From Alphaproteobacteria bacterium (GTDB lineage: Bacteria; Pseudomonadota; Alphaproteobacteria; Rhodobacterales; Rhodobacteraceae), in NCBI GenBank assembly GCA_030428355.1, contig JAUIBL010000001.1, forward strand, positions 220,023 to 284,022: 64,000 nt of DNA. Reading direction: 5' to 3'. Within the stretch, counting starts at the first letter, position 1, and each line of letters begins with the position of its first letter. Shown piece after piece: positions 35,035-43,153 of the stretch. The position numbers were made by a program, and so were the translations under genes. The notes beneath the pieces were generated by a model, which was not told where the DNA came from, made no database searches, and saw only the letters and a list, made by a program, of their open reading frames with translations.

Positions 35035-37482
35035 ATGACCGCTTTGCCCGCTTCCCTTCAATCCTGGTTCGACACCCGAGGATGGTCGATCCATCCGCAT
35101 CAGCAGGACATGCTGAACCGGGCGTCTGATCCATGTCTGCTGCTCATCGCACCCACGGGCGGCGGCAAGACACTGGCGGGGTTCCTGCCGACGCTGGTGG
35201 AGTTGGCAAACGATCCACGGGACGGGTTGCATACGCTTTACGTTAGTCCTCTCAAGGCGCTTGCTGCCGACATCAAGCGCAACCTGCGCACCCCCATCGA
35301 CGAGGCCGGTTTGCCGATCCGGGTCGAGGACCGCACCGGTGACACCTCGGCCCATATCAAGAAACGCCAACGCGCCGACCCGCCGCATATCCTGCTGACC
35401 ACGCCTGAGTCGCTCGCGTTGCTCACCAGCTACGAAGATGCGCCGCGCATGTTCAAAGGCGTGCAGCGGGTGGTGGTGGACGAGATCCACGCGCTGGCGG
35501 AGTCGAAACGCGGCGATCAGTTGATGCTTGCACTGGCCCGCTTGCAGGCCATATGCCCCGACCTGCGCCGTGTCGGCCTGTCGGCCACGGTCGATGACCC
35601 TGCCGCCATTGCCCGGCTGCTGGCCCGGCACCCCGACCCCTGCGAGATCGTCGTCGCTGATCCGGGGCCCGAACCCGACATCTCGATGCTGGTCACGGAC
35701 GAGGCCCCGCCGTGGTCCGGGGGTGGGGCGAAATATGCCATTCCGGCGGTGCTGGAGCAGGTGAAGCAGCAAAAGACGACGCTGATCTTCCACAACACCC
35801 GTGCCCAGGCCGAGATCTTCTTTCACAACCTCTGGCTTGCCAACGAAGACGGCTTGCCCATCGGTATCCACCACGGGTCGCTCGACCGGCAGCAGCGCGA
35901 AAAGGTCGAAGCGGCGATGGTGCGGGGTGATCTGCGGGCCATTGTCTGCACGGGCAGCCTCGATCTGGGGATCGACTGGGGCGATGTGGATCTGGTGATC
36001 CAGATCGGCGCACCGAAGAATGTCAAACGTCTGGTACAGCGCATCGGCCGCGCCAACCACCGCTACAATGCTCCCTCAAAGGCGCTGCTGGTGCCCGCCA
36101 ACCGGTTCGAAGTGGTCGAATGCGTGGCCGCTTTGGAGGCGGTCAAAGCGCATGATCTGGACGGAGACTGGCGCGGACGCGGGCCGCGTGACGTGCTCTG
36201 CCAGCATATCCTGATCGCGGCCTGCGCCGGGCCGTTCGATGCCAACACGCTCTATGCCGAGATGACGAGTGCGGGCGCCTATGCCGATCTCAGCCGCGCC
36301 GAGTTTGACGCCTGTCTGAATTTCTGCGCCACCGGCGGCTATGCCCTGCGGGCCTATGATCAATGGCAGCGGCTCAAGCAATTACCCGACGGTCGCTGGC
36401 AATTGCGCGACCCGAGATCCGCCGCGCGCATTCGGCAGAACATCGGCACCATTCAGGACACCGACACGCTCAAGGTCAAATGGCGGGGGCGGGGTGGCGC
36501 GCCGCTGGGCGAGATCGAGGAAGGGTTCGCCGCGACCCTGACCAAGGGCGACACCTTTCTGATCGGTGGGCAGATCGTCCGCTATGAAGGGCTGCGGGAA
36601 CTGACGGTCGAGGTCACCCGCGATCCGGGGCGCAAGCCCAAGATCGCCACTTTCATGGGCACCAAATTCGCCACCTCCACACAGTTGTCGAACCGCATCC
36701 TTGACACCTTCCAGCAGGACGACTGGCCCGACCTGCCGCGCCACACGCGCGACTGGCTGCACATGCAGCGCCGGGTCAGCCGTCTGCCGGAACCGGGGCG
36801 GCTCCTGATCGAAAGCTTCCCGCATGACGGGCGGGAACAGCTTGTTGCCTATGGCTTTGCCGGGCGCAACGCGATGCAGACGCTGGGGCTCCTGTTGACC
36901 AAGCGGATGGAGGAAGAAGGGCTGGCCCCCATGGGCTTTGTCGCAACCGATTACGCCGTGCTGATCTGGGGGCTGGACGCGGTGATCGACCCCGCGCCGC
37001 TGTTCGATCTGGCAGCATTGGAGGCCGGGCTGGACGGCTGGCTGGCCGGGAATGCCGTGATGAAGCGTACCTTCCGGGCCTCCGCCACAATCGCCGGGCT
37101 GATCGAACGCAATCTGGGTGGGCAGCGCAAGACCGGACGGCAGGCGACCATGTCGTCAGACATCCTCTATGACACGCTCCTGAAATACGACCCAGACCAC
37201 CTGTTGATGCAGATCACCAGAGAAGAAGCGATGCGTGGTCTCGTCGATTTCTCCCGCATCCGCGAGATGGCGGAAAGGGTGGGGGATCGGATCGACCTGC
37301 TGCGGCTGGATCGGGTCACGCCGCTCGCAGCGCCTTTGTTTCTGGAACCGGGTCGCGTGCCGGTGCGCGGGCAAGCGGATGAGCGACTTCTCGAGGAAGA
37401 GATCACGCGGCTGATGGAAACCAGCGGTCTGGCACAGGTCGAGGCGCAACCAAGCAAGCCGAAATGGCGGGTTCCGTATTGA
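35035..37482 (+). CDS. Lhr-like DEXH helicase (ligase-associated type)
   Basis: 815-aa superfamily 2 helicase. Walker A 'APTGGGKT' at 39-46, 'VVVDEIHALAESKRGDQL' (DEIH) near 150, motif III 'VGLSATVDDP', motif VI 'QRIGRANHRYN', then winged-helix and C-terminal Lhr domains. Length and sequence fit the 'ligase-associated DNA damage response DEXH box helicase', normally encoded beside an exonuclease, a metallophosphoesterase and an ATP-dependent ligase; none of these is here. ATG 35035 chosen on domain start; a 39-codon upstream extension shows no homology. Confidence 0.9.
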   Translation: MTALPASLQSWFDTRGWSIHPHQQDMLNRASDPCLLLIAPTGGGKTLAGFLPTLVELANDPRDGLHTLYVSPLKALAADIKRNLRTPIDEAGLPIRVEDRTGDTSAHIKKRQRADPPHILLTTPESLALLTSYEDAPRMFKGVQRVVVDEIHALAESKRGDQLMLALARLQAICPDLRRVGLSATVDDPAAIARLLARHPDPCEIVVADPGPEPDISMLVTDEAPPWSGGGAKYAIPAVLEQVKQQKTTLIFHNTRAQAEIFFHNLWLANEDGLPIGIHHGSLDRQQREKVEAAMVRGDLRAIVCTGSLDLGIDWGDVDLVIQIGAPKNVKRLVQRIGRANHRYNAPSKALLVPANRFEVVECVAALEAVKAHDLDGDWRGRGPRDVLCQHILIAACAGPFDANTLYAEMTSAGAYADLSRAEFDACLNFCATGGYALRAYDQWQRLKQLPDGRWQLRDPRSAARIRQNIGTIQDTDTLKVKWRGRGGAPLGEIEEGFAATLTKGDTFLIGGQIVRYEGLRELTVEVTRDPGRKPKIATFMGTKFATSTQLSNRILDTFQQDDWPDLPRHTRDWLHMQRRVSRLPEPGRLLIESFPHDGREQLVAYGFAGRNAMQTLGLLLTKRMEEEGLAPMGFVATDYAVLIWGLDAVIDPAPLFDLAALEAGLDGWLAGNAVMKRTFRASATIAGLIERNLGGQRKTGRQATMSSDILYDTLLKYDPDHLLMQITREEAMRGLVDFSRIREMAERVGDRIDLLRLDRVTPLAAPLFLEPGRVPVRGQADERLLEEEITRLMETSGLAQVEAQPSKPKWRVPY

Positions 37483-37486
37483 AAAC

Positions 37487-37535
37487 GGTGCGTGCAAGCA
37501 CGGCACCCTGCGTAGGGTGTGTACTTGCACGCACC
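37487..37535. terminator. Nested inverted repeat between convergent helicase and leuA genes
   Basis: Outer 12-bp perfect arms GGTGCGTGCAAG (37487-37498) and CTTGCACGCACC (37524-37535). Between them lies a second perfect hairpin, CACCCT (37504-37509), GCGT, AGGGTG (37514-37519). It starts 4 bp after the helicase stop and ends 5 bp before the leuA stop, so it can fold on transcripts from either side. Probable bidirectional terminator, lacking a U-tract. Confidence 0.6.
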
Positions 37536-37540
37536 GGGTA

Positions 37541-39103
37541 TCAGGTCACATCCCGGTAAGAGATTTCCTTGACGTCCTTGCCGGTCTTGCCCCGCCGCAC
37601 GAGCAGCCGGTTGAGCGCATGGATATACGCCTTGGCCGAGGCGACCACCGTATCGGTATCCGCAGACTGCCCGGTGGCGATCATGCCGTCCTCTTCGAGC
37701 CGAACGCTGACCGTGGCCTGCGCGTCGGTCCCTTCGGTCACAGCGTTCACCTGATAAAGCTGTAACCGCGCCTTGTTCGGATGTAGCATGCGGATCGCCT
37801 TGAAGGTCGCATCCACCGGCCCGTCACCTTCGCTGACCGCTGATTTGTCTTCGCCGTTGATCTCCATCTCCAGCGTCGCCTCAGCCGGGCCACCTGTGCC
37901 GCAGACCACCTTGAGGTTCACAAGCTGCAGCGCGTCATCGCCTTCGGTCGTTGCGGTCACAAGCGCGAGGATGTCGTCGTCGAACACCTCTTTCTTGCGG
38001 TCGGCCAGATCCTTGAAGCGGACAAAGATGTCCTTGAGCTGGTTGTCGCCAACCTCGACACCCAATTCCCGCAACTTGGCGCGCAACGCGGCCCGGCCCG
38101 AGTGTTTGCCCAAAGGCAGGGACGTGCCCGCGATGCCCACATCCTCAGGGCGCATGATCTCGAATGTCTCGGCGTTCTTGAGCATGCCGTCCTGGTGGAT
38201 ACCTGACTCATGCGCAAAGGCGTTTTTACCCACGATGGCCTTGTTGAACTGCACCGGGAAACCCGACACGGTCGCCACGCGGCGGGAGATATGCATGATC
38301 TTTTTGGTGTCGATGCCTGTGTGGTACGGCATGATGTCGTGCCTCACCTTGAGCGCCATCACCACCTCTTCCAACGCGGTGTTGCCTGCCCGTTCGCCAA
38401 GACCGTTGATGGTGCACTCGATTTGCCGCGCGCCACCCGCGACAGCGGCCAAAGCATTTGCCGTCGCCATGCCAAGGTCGTTGTGGCAGTGGGTGGCGAA
38501 CACCACCTCATCCGCGCCCGGCACGGTCTCGATCAACCGCCGGATCAGGTCAGCGCTTTCCACTGGCGCGGTATAGCCGACCGTGTCGGGAATGTTGATC
38601 GTGGTGGCACCGGATTTGATCGCGATCTCCACGACGCGGCAAAGGTAATCCCATTCCGTGCGCGTTGCGTCCATCGGCGACCACTGCACGTTGTCACACA
38701 GGTTGCGCGCATGGGTCACGGTCTGCTCGATCCGCTCGGCCATCTCGTCCTGCGTGAGGTTCGGGATCGCGCGGTGCAGCGGCGAGGTGCCTATGAAGGT
38801 GTGGATGCGCGGCTGTTTGGCATGGCGCACAGCCTCCCAGCAGCGATCGATGTCCGGCAATTGCGCCCGTGCGAGGCCGCAGATCACCGCATCCTTGGAG
38901 CGCTGCGCGATCTCGGTCACCGCACGGAAATCGCCTTCGGACGCGATGGGAAACCCGGCTTCGATGATGTCGACACCCATGTCATCGAGAAGCTCCGCAA
39001 TCTCAAGCTTTTCGTCATGGGTCATGGTGGCCCCCGGCGATTGCTCACCGTCGCGCAAGGTGGTGTCGAAGATGACCACGCGGTCTTTGTCAGTCTGTGT
39101 CAT
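37541..39103 (-). CDS. leuA: 2-isopropylmalate synthase LeuA
   Basis: 520-aa enzyme making the first committed leucine intermediate from acetyl-CoA and 2-ketoisovalerate. N-terminal TIM barrel: 'IFDTTLRDGEQSPGATMTHDEK' (residues 11-32), 'VFATHCHNDLGMATANAL' with metal His near 204, and 'NGLGERAGNTALEEVVMAL'. A linker and a C-terminal regulatory domain (about 390-520, 'DATFKAIRMLHPNKARLQLYQVNAVTEGTDAQ') bind leucine for feedback inhibition. A leucine-rich leader ORF and hairpin precede it (39153-39270). Confidence 0.96.
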   Translation of the reverse strand: MTQTDKDRVVIFDTTLRDGEQSPGATMTHDEKLEIAELLDDMGVDIIEAGFPIASEGDFRAVTEIAQRSKDAVICGLARAQLPDIDRCWEAVRHAKQPRIHTFIGTSPLHRAIPNLTQDEMAERIEQTVTHARNLCDNVQWSPMDATRTEWDYLCRVVEIAIKSGATTINIPDTVGYTAPVESADLIRRLIETVPGADEVVFATHCHNDLGMATANALAAVAGGARQIECTINGLGERAGNTALEEVVMALKVRHDIMPYHTGIDTKKIMHISRRVATVSGFPVQFNKAIVGKNAFAHESGIHQDGMLKNAETFEIMRPEDVGIAGTSLPLGKHSGRAALRAKLRELGVEVGDNQLKDIFVRFKDLADRKKEVFDDDILALVTATTEGDDALQLVNLKVVCGTGGPAEATLEMEINGEDKSAVSEGDGPVDATFKAIRMLHPNKARLQLYQVNAVTEGTDAQATVSVRLEEDGMIATGQSADTDTVVASAKAYIHALNRLLVRRGKTGKDVKEISYRDVT

Positions 39104-39152
39104 TGTCTTGATCTTTCTGTCTTGTCCAAACCCGTCGGCGCGAAACGGTCAT

Positions 39153-39190
39153 CCTCTGAGCGGTCGCGCCGGTTGGGCCGCGCTCAGAGG
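39153..39190 (-). promoter_or_regulatory. Attenuator-type hairpin ahead of leuA
   Basis: Perfect 10-bp stem: on the minus strand CCTCTGAGCG (39190-39181), an 18-nt loop, CGCTCAGAGG (39162-39153). The 5' arm contains the last Leu codon and stop codon of the leader peptide, so a ribosome finishing or stalling there would control folding. It lies 50 bp upstream of leuA. No U-run follows directly, so whether it terminates or masks is open. Confidence 0.55.
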
Positions 39191-39270
39191 CGGATTAGGA
39201 GAAGACGGGTGGCCAGCGCAAGAGGCGCGCAGGAGCGCGTGCGGATTGCGATATGGGCCAAACGTGTCAT
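39184..39270 (-). CDS. leuL: Putative leucine leader peptide of leuA
   Basis: 28-residue ORF, MTRLAHIAIRTRSCAPLALA followed by TRLLLIRL. It has seven Leu in all, four of them in the last six residues, with codons CTT CTC CTA ATC CGC CTC and then TGA; CTA is a rare codon in DNA this GC-rich. It lies directly upstream of leuA and its stop is within the attenuator stem. A possible -10 element TATAGT (39278-39283, minus strand) is so close that the transcript may begin at or near the AUG; leaderless attenuator peptides are known for trp leaders in Rhizobiales. No ribosome-binding site is seen. Confidence 0.55.
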   Translation of the reverse strand: MTRLAHIAIRTRSCAPLALATRLLLIRL

Positions 39271-39328
39271 GGCGCGGACTATACGCCGCAAATTGTGAAA
39301 GAAAACCCGTGGAATGACCGTCGGACAG

Positions 39329-39359
39329 AAAAAATGCGCGCCAGTGTCCCGGCGCGCAT
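39329..39359 (-). terminator. Rho-independent terminator after glyA
   Basis: On the minus strand ATGCGCGCC, an 8-nt loop, GGCGCGCAT, then TTTTTT (plus strand AAAAAA at 39329-39334). Perfect 9-bp stem and U-tract, 74 bp past the glyA stop and upstream of the leuA promoter region. Classical intrinsic terminator for glyA. Confidence 0.85.
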
Positions 39360-39391
39360 GTCTGTTCTTCATTTCTTAACGGGTAGGTCCG

Positions 39392-39413
39392 AGATTCTTC
39401 GTACGAAGAATCT
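39392..39413. repeat. 22-bp perfect palindrome in the glyA 3' region
   Basis: Half-site AGATTCTTCGT (39392-39402) is followed directly by its mirror ACGAAGAATCT (39403-39413), with no spacer. It lies between the glyA stop and the glyA terminator. Too compact for a normal terminator, and AT-rich compared with its surroundings. Similar in size to the palindrome at 33743. Confidence 0.7.
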
Positions 39414-39432
39414 TGGGCCGCGCCATAAAATC

Positions 39433-40728
39433 TTAGAGGTCGGGATAGATCGGGAAGCGGGCGCAAAGCTCGGCCACTTCGGCGCGAACCTTGTCCTCGA
39501 CAGCACTGTTGCCGTCCTCGCCATTGGCCGCAAGACCATCGACCACTTCGATGATCCAGTCCGCGATCTGGCGGAATTCGGCTTCCATGAACCCGCGCGT
39601 CGTGCCTGCGGGCGAACCCAGACGGATGCCCGAGGTGATGGTCGGCTTTTCCGGATCAAACGGCACACCGTTCTTGTTGCAGGTGATATGCGCGCGACCC
39701 AGCGCCTTTTCGGTCGCGTTGCCCTTCACGCCTTTCGGGCGCAGGTCGACCAGCACCACATGGGTGTCTGTGCCGTGGGTCACGGTGTCCAGACCGCCCT
39801 TGATCAGCTGATCCGACAGCGCCTGCGCGTTGCGGATCACGTTCTGCTGGTAGGTCTTGAACTCGGGGCGCAGGGCTTCGCCGAACGCCACCGCTTTAGC
39901 GGCGATCACATGCATCAGCGGGCCGCCCTGGATGCCCGGGAAGATGGCCGAGTTGAACTTCTTTGCCAGTGCCTCGTCATTCGTAAGGATCATCCCGCCG
40001 CGCGGACCGCGCAGGGTCTTGTGCGTCGTGGTGGTGGCGACATGCGCATGCGGGAACGGGCTGGGGTGCTCGCCCGCGGCAACGAGACCGGCAAAATGCG
40101 CCATGTCCACATGCAGATACGCGCCGACCGAATCCGCGATCTCGCGCATGCGGGCAAAGTCGATCTGGCGCGGGATGGCCGAGCCACCGGCGATGATCAG
40201 CTTGGGCTTGTGTTCGTTGGCGAGCGCCTGAACCTGATCATAGTCCAGCATGTTGTCCTGCTGACGCACGCCGTACTGGATCGCGTTGAACCACTTGCCC
40301 GACTGGTTCGGTGCCGCGCCGTGGGTCAGGTGACCCCCGGCATCGAGGCTCATGCCAAGGATCGTGTCACCCGGCTGCAGAAGGGCTGTGAACACGCCTT
40401 GGTTGGCCTGCGAACCGGAGTTCGGCTGCACATTGGCGAAGCCGCAGTTGAAAAGCTGGCACGCGCGTTCGATGGCGAGGTTCTCGGCCACGTCGACGAA
40501 CTGGCAGCCGCCGTAATAGCGACGGCCCGGATAGCCTTCGGCGTACTTGTTGGTCATCACCGAACCCTGCGCCTCCATCACGGCGCGGCTGACGATGTTC
40601 TCGGAAGCGATCAACTCGATCTCGTCGCGCTGGCGGCCCAGCTCGTCGGTGATCGACCGGAACAGGTCCGGGTCGCTGTCGGCGAGCGATTTGGTGAAAA
40701 AACCGGTGTCGCGGTGCGGAGCGTTCAT
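39433..40728 (-). CDS. glyA: Serine hydroxymethyltransferase GlyA
   Basis: 431-aa PLP enzyme converting serine and tetrahydrofolate to glycine and methylene-THF. '[37 protein letters not shown]' (about 30-66) is diagnostic; PLP-binding Lys lies in '[17 protein letters not shown]' near 231. ATG 40728 ([11 protein letters not shown]) follows AGGAGG. Together with gcvTHP elsewhere in the window it forms the glycine/one-carbon supply. Divergent from nadK. Confidence 0.97.
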   Translation of the reverse strand: MNAPHRDTGFFTKSLADSDPDLFRSITDELGRQRDEIELIASENIVSRAVMEAQGSVMTNKYAEGYPGRRYYGGCQFVDVAENLAIERACQLFNCGFANVQPNSGSQANQGVFTALLQPGDTILGMSLDAGGHLTHGAAPNQSGKWFNAIQYGVRQQDNMLDYDQVQALANEHKPKLIIAGGSAIPRQIDFARMREIADSVGAYLHVDMAHFAGLVAAGEHPSPFPHAHVATTTTHKTLRGPRGGMILTNDEALAKKFNSAIFPGIQGGPLMHVIAAKAVAFGEALRPEFKTYQQNVIRNAQALSDQLIKGGLDTVTHGTDTHVVLVDLRPKGVKGNATEKALGRAHITCNKNGVPFDPEKPTITSGIRLGSPAGTTRGFMEAEFRQIADWIIEVVDGLAANGEDGNSAVEDKVRAEVAELCARFPIYPDL

Positions 40729-40898
40729 GGGCAGGGCCTCCTTGAAGCAGGTCAAACTTTGGCGGTTACGTATAGGAGTCGCGTCGAAAGGCAAAGGTTG
40801 GAAAGCGACCACACGGCACAAAGCCGCGCCATGTCTGGCGCAGGGCGGGCGTTTGTGCTTGTTTCGGAACCACAAGACCCCGATAGGAACACGCACCT

Positions 40899-41660
40899 AT
40901 GTCCCTGCGCATCGCCTTTGCCGCCAGCCCGGCCCCGATTGCCCAATCGGCCAAGGCGGGGCTGACCCGCCGCTACGGCGATCACAACGAAGAAGGGGCG
41001 GATGTGATCGTGGCACTTGGGGGGGACGGGTTCATGCTGTCCACCCTGCACCGGACGCAGGATCTGGCCGCGCCGGTTTACGGGATGAATCGGGGCACCG
41101 TCGGCTTCCTGATGAACGAATATTCAGAACACGGTCTGGAAGAGCGTCTGGAGCAGGCGCAGGAAGAGGTGATCAATCCTCTTTCGATGCTGGCCACAAC
41201 GCAGGATGGTCAGTCCCATCGCGCTTTGGCGATCAACGAGGTCTCGCTTTTGCGCGCCGGGCCGCAGGCGGCGCGCCTGCGGATCAGCGTCGACGGCAAG
41301 GTGCGCATGGCCGAGTTGGTCTGCGACGGCGCATTGGTGGCGACCCCTGCCGGATCGACCGCCTACAATTATTCCGCCCATGGCCCGATCCTGCCCATCG
41401 GGTCGGATGTGCTGGCTCTGACGGCCATGGCGGCCTTCCGGCCCCGGCGCTGGCGCGGTGCCCTGCTGCCGAAAACGGCCGAGGTCACCTTCGACGTGCT
41501 CGACCCCGAAAAGCGCCCCGTCATGGCCGAAGCCGATGCCCGCGCCGTGCGCGATGTGGTGCGGGTCGACATCCGGTCCGAGCCGTCCATCGCCCACCGG
41601 GTGCTGTTCGATCCGGGCCACGGGCTTGAGGAACGGCTGATCCGCGAACAGTTCGTCTAA
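40899..41660 (+). CDS. nadK: NAD kinase NadK
   Basis: 253-aa kinase making NADP from NAD. 'VIVALGGDGFMLSTLH' holds the GGDG motif at 41-44 with catalytic Asp43. 'YGMNRGTVGFLMNEY', 'INEVSLLR', 'CDGALVATPAGSTAYNYSAHGPILPIGS' complete the ATP and NAD sites. Somewhat short (alphaproteobacterial type lacking N-terminal extension). Divergent from glyA over 170 bp. Confidence 0.95.
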   Translation: MSLRIAFAASPAPIAQSAKAGLTRRYGDHNEEGADVIVALGGDGFMLSTLHRTQDLAAPVYGMNRGTVGFLMNEYSEHGLEERLEQAQEEVINPLSMLATTQDGQSHRALAINEVSLLRAGPQAARLRISVDGKVRMAELVCDGALVATPAGSTAYNYSAHGPILPIGSDVLALTAMAAFRPRRWRGALLPKTAEVTFDVLDPEKRPVMAEADARAVRDVVRVDIRSEPSIAHRVLFDPGHGLEERLIREQFV

Positions 41661-41745
41661 AGCGGAAATCGTCCAAAAGCCGCCCATCTTGTGCCATCTC
41701 GCCACGGTATCCTGACCCCCGGTCAACAGCGGAAGGTGGGTTCAC

Positions 41746-42558
41746 ATGTGGCGGGTGGTTGCTCTTTTCTTTCTGGGTTTGATCTGCGCACCGCTCGCAG
41801 CAACGGCGCAGGAACGCGATCGCCTCGATCACCGGGGTGAGGTTCTGGGCTGGGAAGGGGTCGGGCGTCTGGACACTTCGATGGGCACCTGCACAGGCAC
41901 CCTTATCGCCCAAGACATGGTTCTGACCGCGGCGCATTGCGTTGTCGACAGCGCCTCGCGCACGGTGCTTCCGGCAGGCGCGATGCGCTTTCATGCCGGT
42001 CTCGCACATGACTTCACCGCCGCCACCCGTGGCGTGACTCGCATCGTTCTGTCCGACGGGTATCTGGAGTCGTTTGATGCCTCGCTGACCGAAAAGGTGC
42101 GCACCGATCTGGCGCTTTTGCGCCTCGACAGTCCGATCTTCAGCACCGAGGCCGAACCGTTTCGTATTCACGACCGGGCCATGGAGGTGGGGTCCGTGAT
42201 CCTCGTGTCCTATGGGCGCGGGCGCAACACGTCGCTGCAGCGCGAATCCGGGTGTCGGCACAAGCAGACCTATCGCGGCGGGTTGATGACCTTTGATTGC
42301 GATGTGACCTTCGGGTCCTCCGGCGCGCCGGTCTTTGTCAACGATCAGGGACGGCTGCGGATTGTCTCGGTGGTGTCGATGATGTCCACCGCGCCAAATG
42401 CCGAGAAAGAGGCCATCGGCATGTCCCTGCCCTCGGCAGTCACTGCGATGATGCGCGACATGCGCAACGATGCGGCCCGGGCGCCGATCACGGCCGGGGC
42501 GCGGCGGGTAACGGTGGGTGAACGCGCCGGCGGGGCACGGTTCGTCAAAGTGGATTGA
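41746..42558 (+). CDS. Secreted trypsin-like serine protease (S1 family)
   Basis: 270-aa exported protease. Signal peptide 'MWRVVALFFLGLICAPLAATAQ', then a chymotrypsin fold with triad His64 ('LTAAHCVVD'), Asp121 ('RTDLALLRLD') and Ser192 ('VTFGSSGAPVF'). The oxyanion motif is GSSGAP instead of GDSGGP, seen in V8-like/bacterial S1 proteases. Four cysteines (Cys49/Cys65, Cys170/Cys185) could form two disulfides. Ribosome site GGAAGGTGGG. The stop abuts the stop of the convergent Lrp gene. Confidence 0.85.
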   Translation: MWRVVALFFLGLICAPLAATAQERDRLDHRGEVLGWEGVGRLDTSMGTCTGTLIAQDMVLTAAHCVVDSASRTVLPAGAMRFHAGLAHDFTAATRGVTRIVLSDGYLESFDASLTEKVRTDLALLRLDSPIFSTEAEPFRIHDRAMEVGSVILVSYGRGRNTSLQRESGCRHKQTYRGGLMTFDCDVTFGSSGAPVFVNDQGRLRIVSVVSMMSTAPNAEKEAIGMSLPSAVTAMMRDMRNDAARAPITAGARRVTVGERAGGARFVKVD

Positions 42559-43026
42559 TCACCGAGGCAGGGGAAGCGCGGTGTCGTCCTTGACCTGATC
42601 CATCACGATCTGGCTGTGGACCCGCCCGATGGAATCGTGCGGCAGAAGCACCTCCTGCACCAGATGATTGAGCGCCTTCAGATCGGCGCAATAGACCCGG
42701 AAGATGTAATCCGCCTCTCCGGTGAGCGTCCACGCCGCGACGATCTCGGGGGTCGTACTGACCAGCCGCTTGATCGATTGATGGGTTCCGTTGCTCTGGG
42801 CGCGGGTCTCGACCTGAATGAAGGCTTGCACGGTCAGGCCCAGCCGATCCGGGTTCAGCCGACAGGGCGTTCCGGTGATGTAGCCCTCGGCCTCAAGCCG
42901 CTGCCGCCTGCGGCTGATCTGCGAGGCCGACATGCCAAGCTCATCCGCCAGGTCCTGCGCCGAGACCTGTCCGTCTTTCTGAAGCCGGGCGAGCAGCCTG
43001 ATGTCCTTGGGGTCGAGCGATGACAT
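42559..43026 (-). CDS. Lrp/AsnC family transcriptional regulator
   Basis: 155-aa regulator: N-terminal winged HTH ('LDPKDIRLLARLQKDGQVSAQDLADELGMSASQISRRRQRLEAEGYI') and C-terminal RAM ligand-binding domain ('VQAFIQVETRAQ', 'AAWTLTGEADYIFRVYCADLKALNHLV'). I chose ATG 43026 (MSSLDPKD), with AAAAGGTG upstream; the ATG at 43050 would place the likely operator inside the gene. Divergent from hppD over 127 bp, so it most likely controls tyrosine/phenylalanine catabolism and itself. Confidence 0.88.
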   Translation of the reverse strand: MSSLDPKDIRLLARLQKDGQVSAQDLADELGMSASQISRRRQRLEAEGYITGTPCRLNPDRLGLTVQAFIQVETRAQSNGTHQSIKRLVSTTPEIVAAWTLTGEADYIFRVYCADLKALNHLVQEVLLPHDSIGRVHSQIVMDQVKDDTALPLPR

Positions 43027-43044
43027 GCGCGGAATGTGCACCTT

Positions 43045-43061
43045 TTGCAAAAAACATGCAA
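43045..43061. promoter_or_regulatory. Candidate Lrp-type operator between regulator and hppD
   Basis: TTGCA, 7-bp A-rich spacer, TGCAA. The dyad has Lrp-like geometry and lies just upstream of the regulator start in the divergent region, where an autoregulated Lrp-family protein would bind. Only one site is clear by eye. Confidence 0.35.
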
Positions 43062-43153
43062 GATACGCGCATCATTCGACCTGATCATGCCCAACTATGC
43101 CCACAGTGCGCACCGCGCTTGCGGTATCCTCTGTCCCAAACAAGGAGGATGCC

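Noticed and set aside
33215..35134. 639-residue minus-strand open frame over ribE and the MFS gene
   Set aside because: Out of frame with the clear MFS permease on the same strand and antisense to ribE; no recognisable motif.
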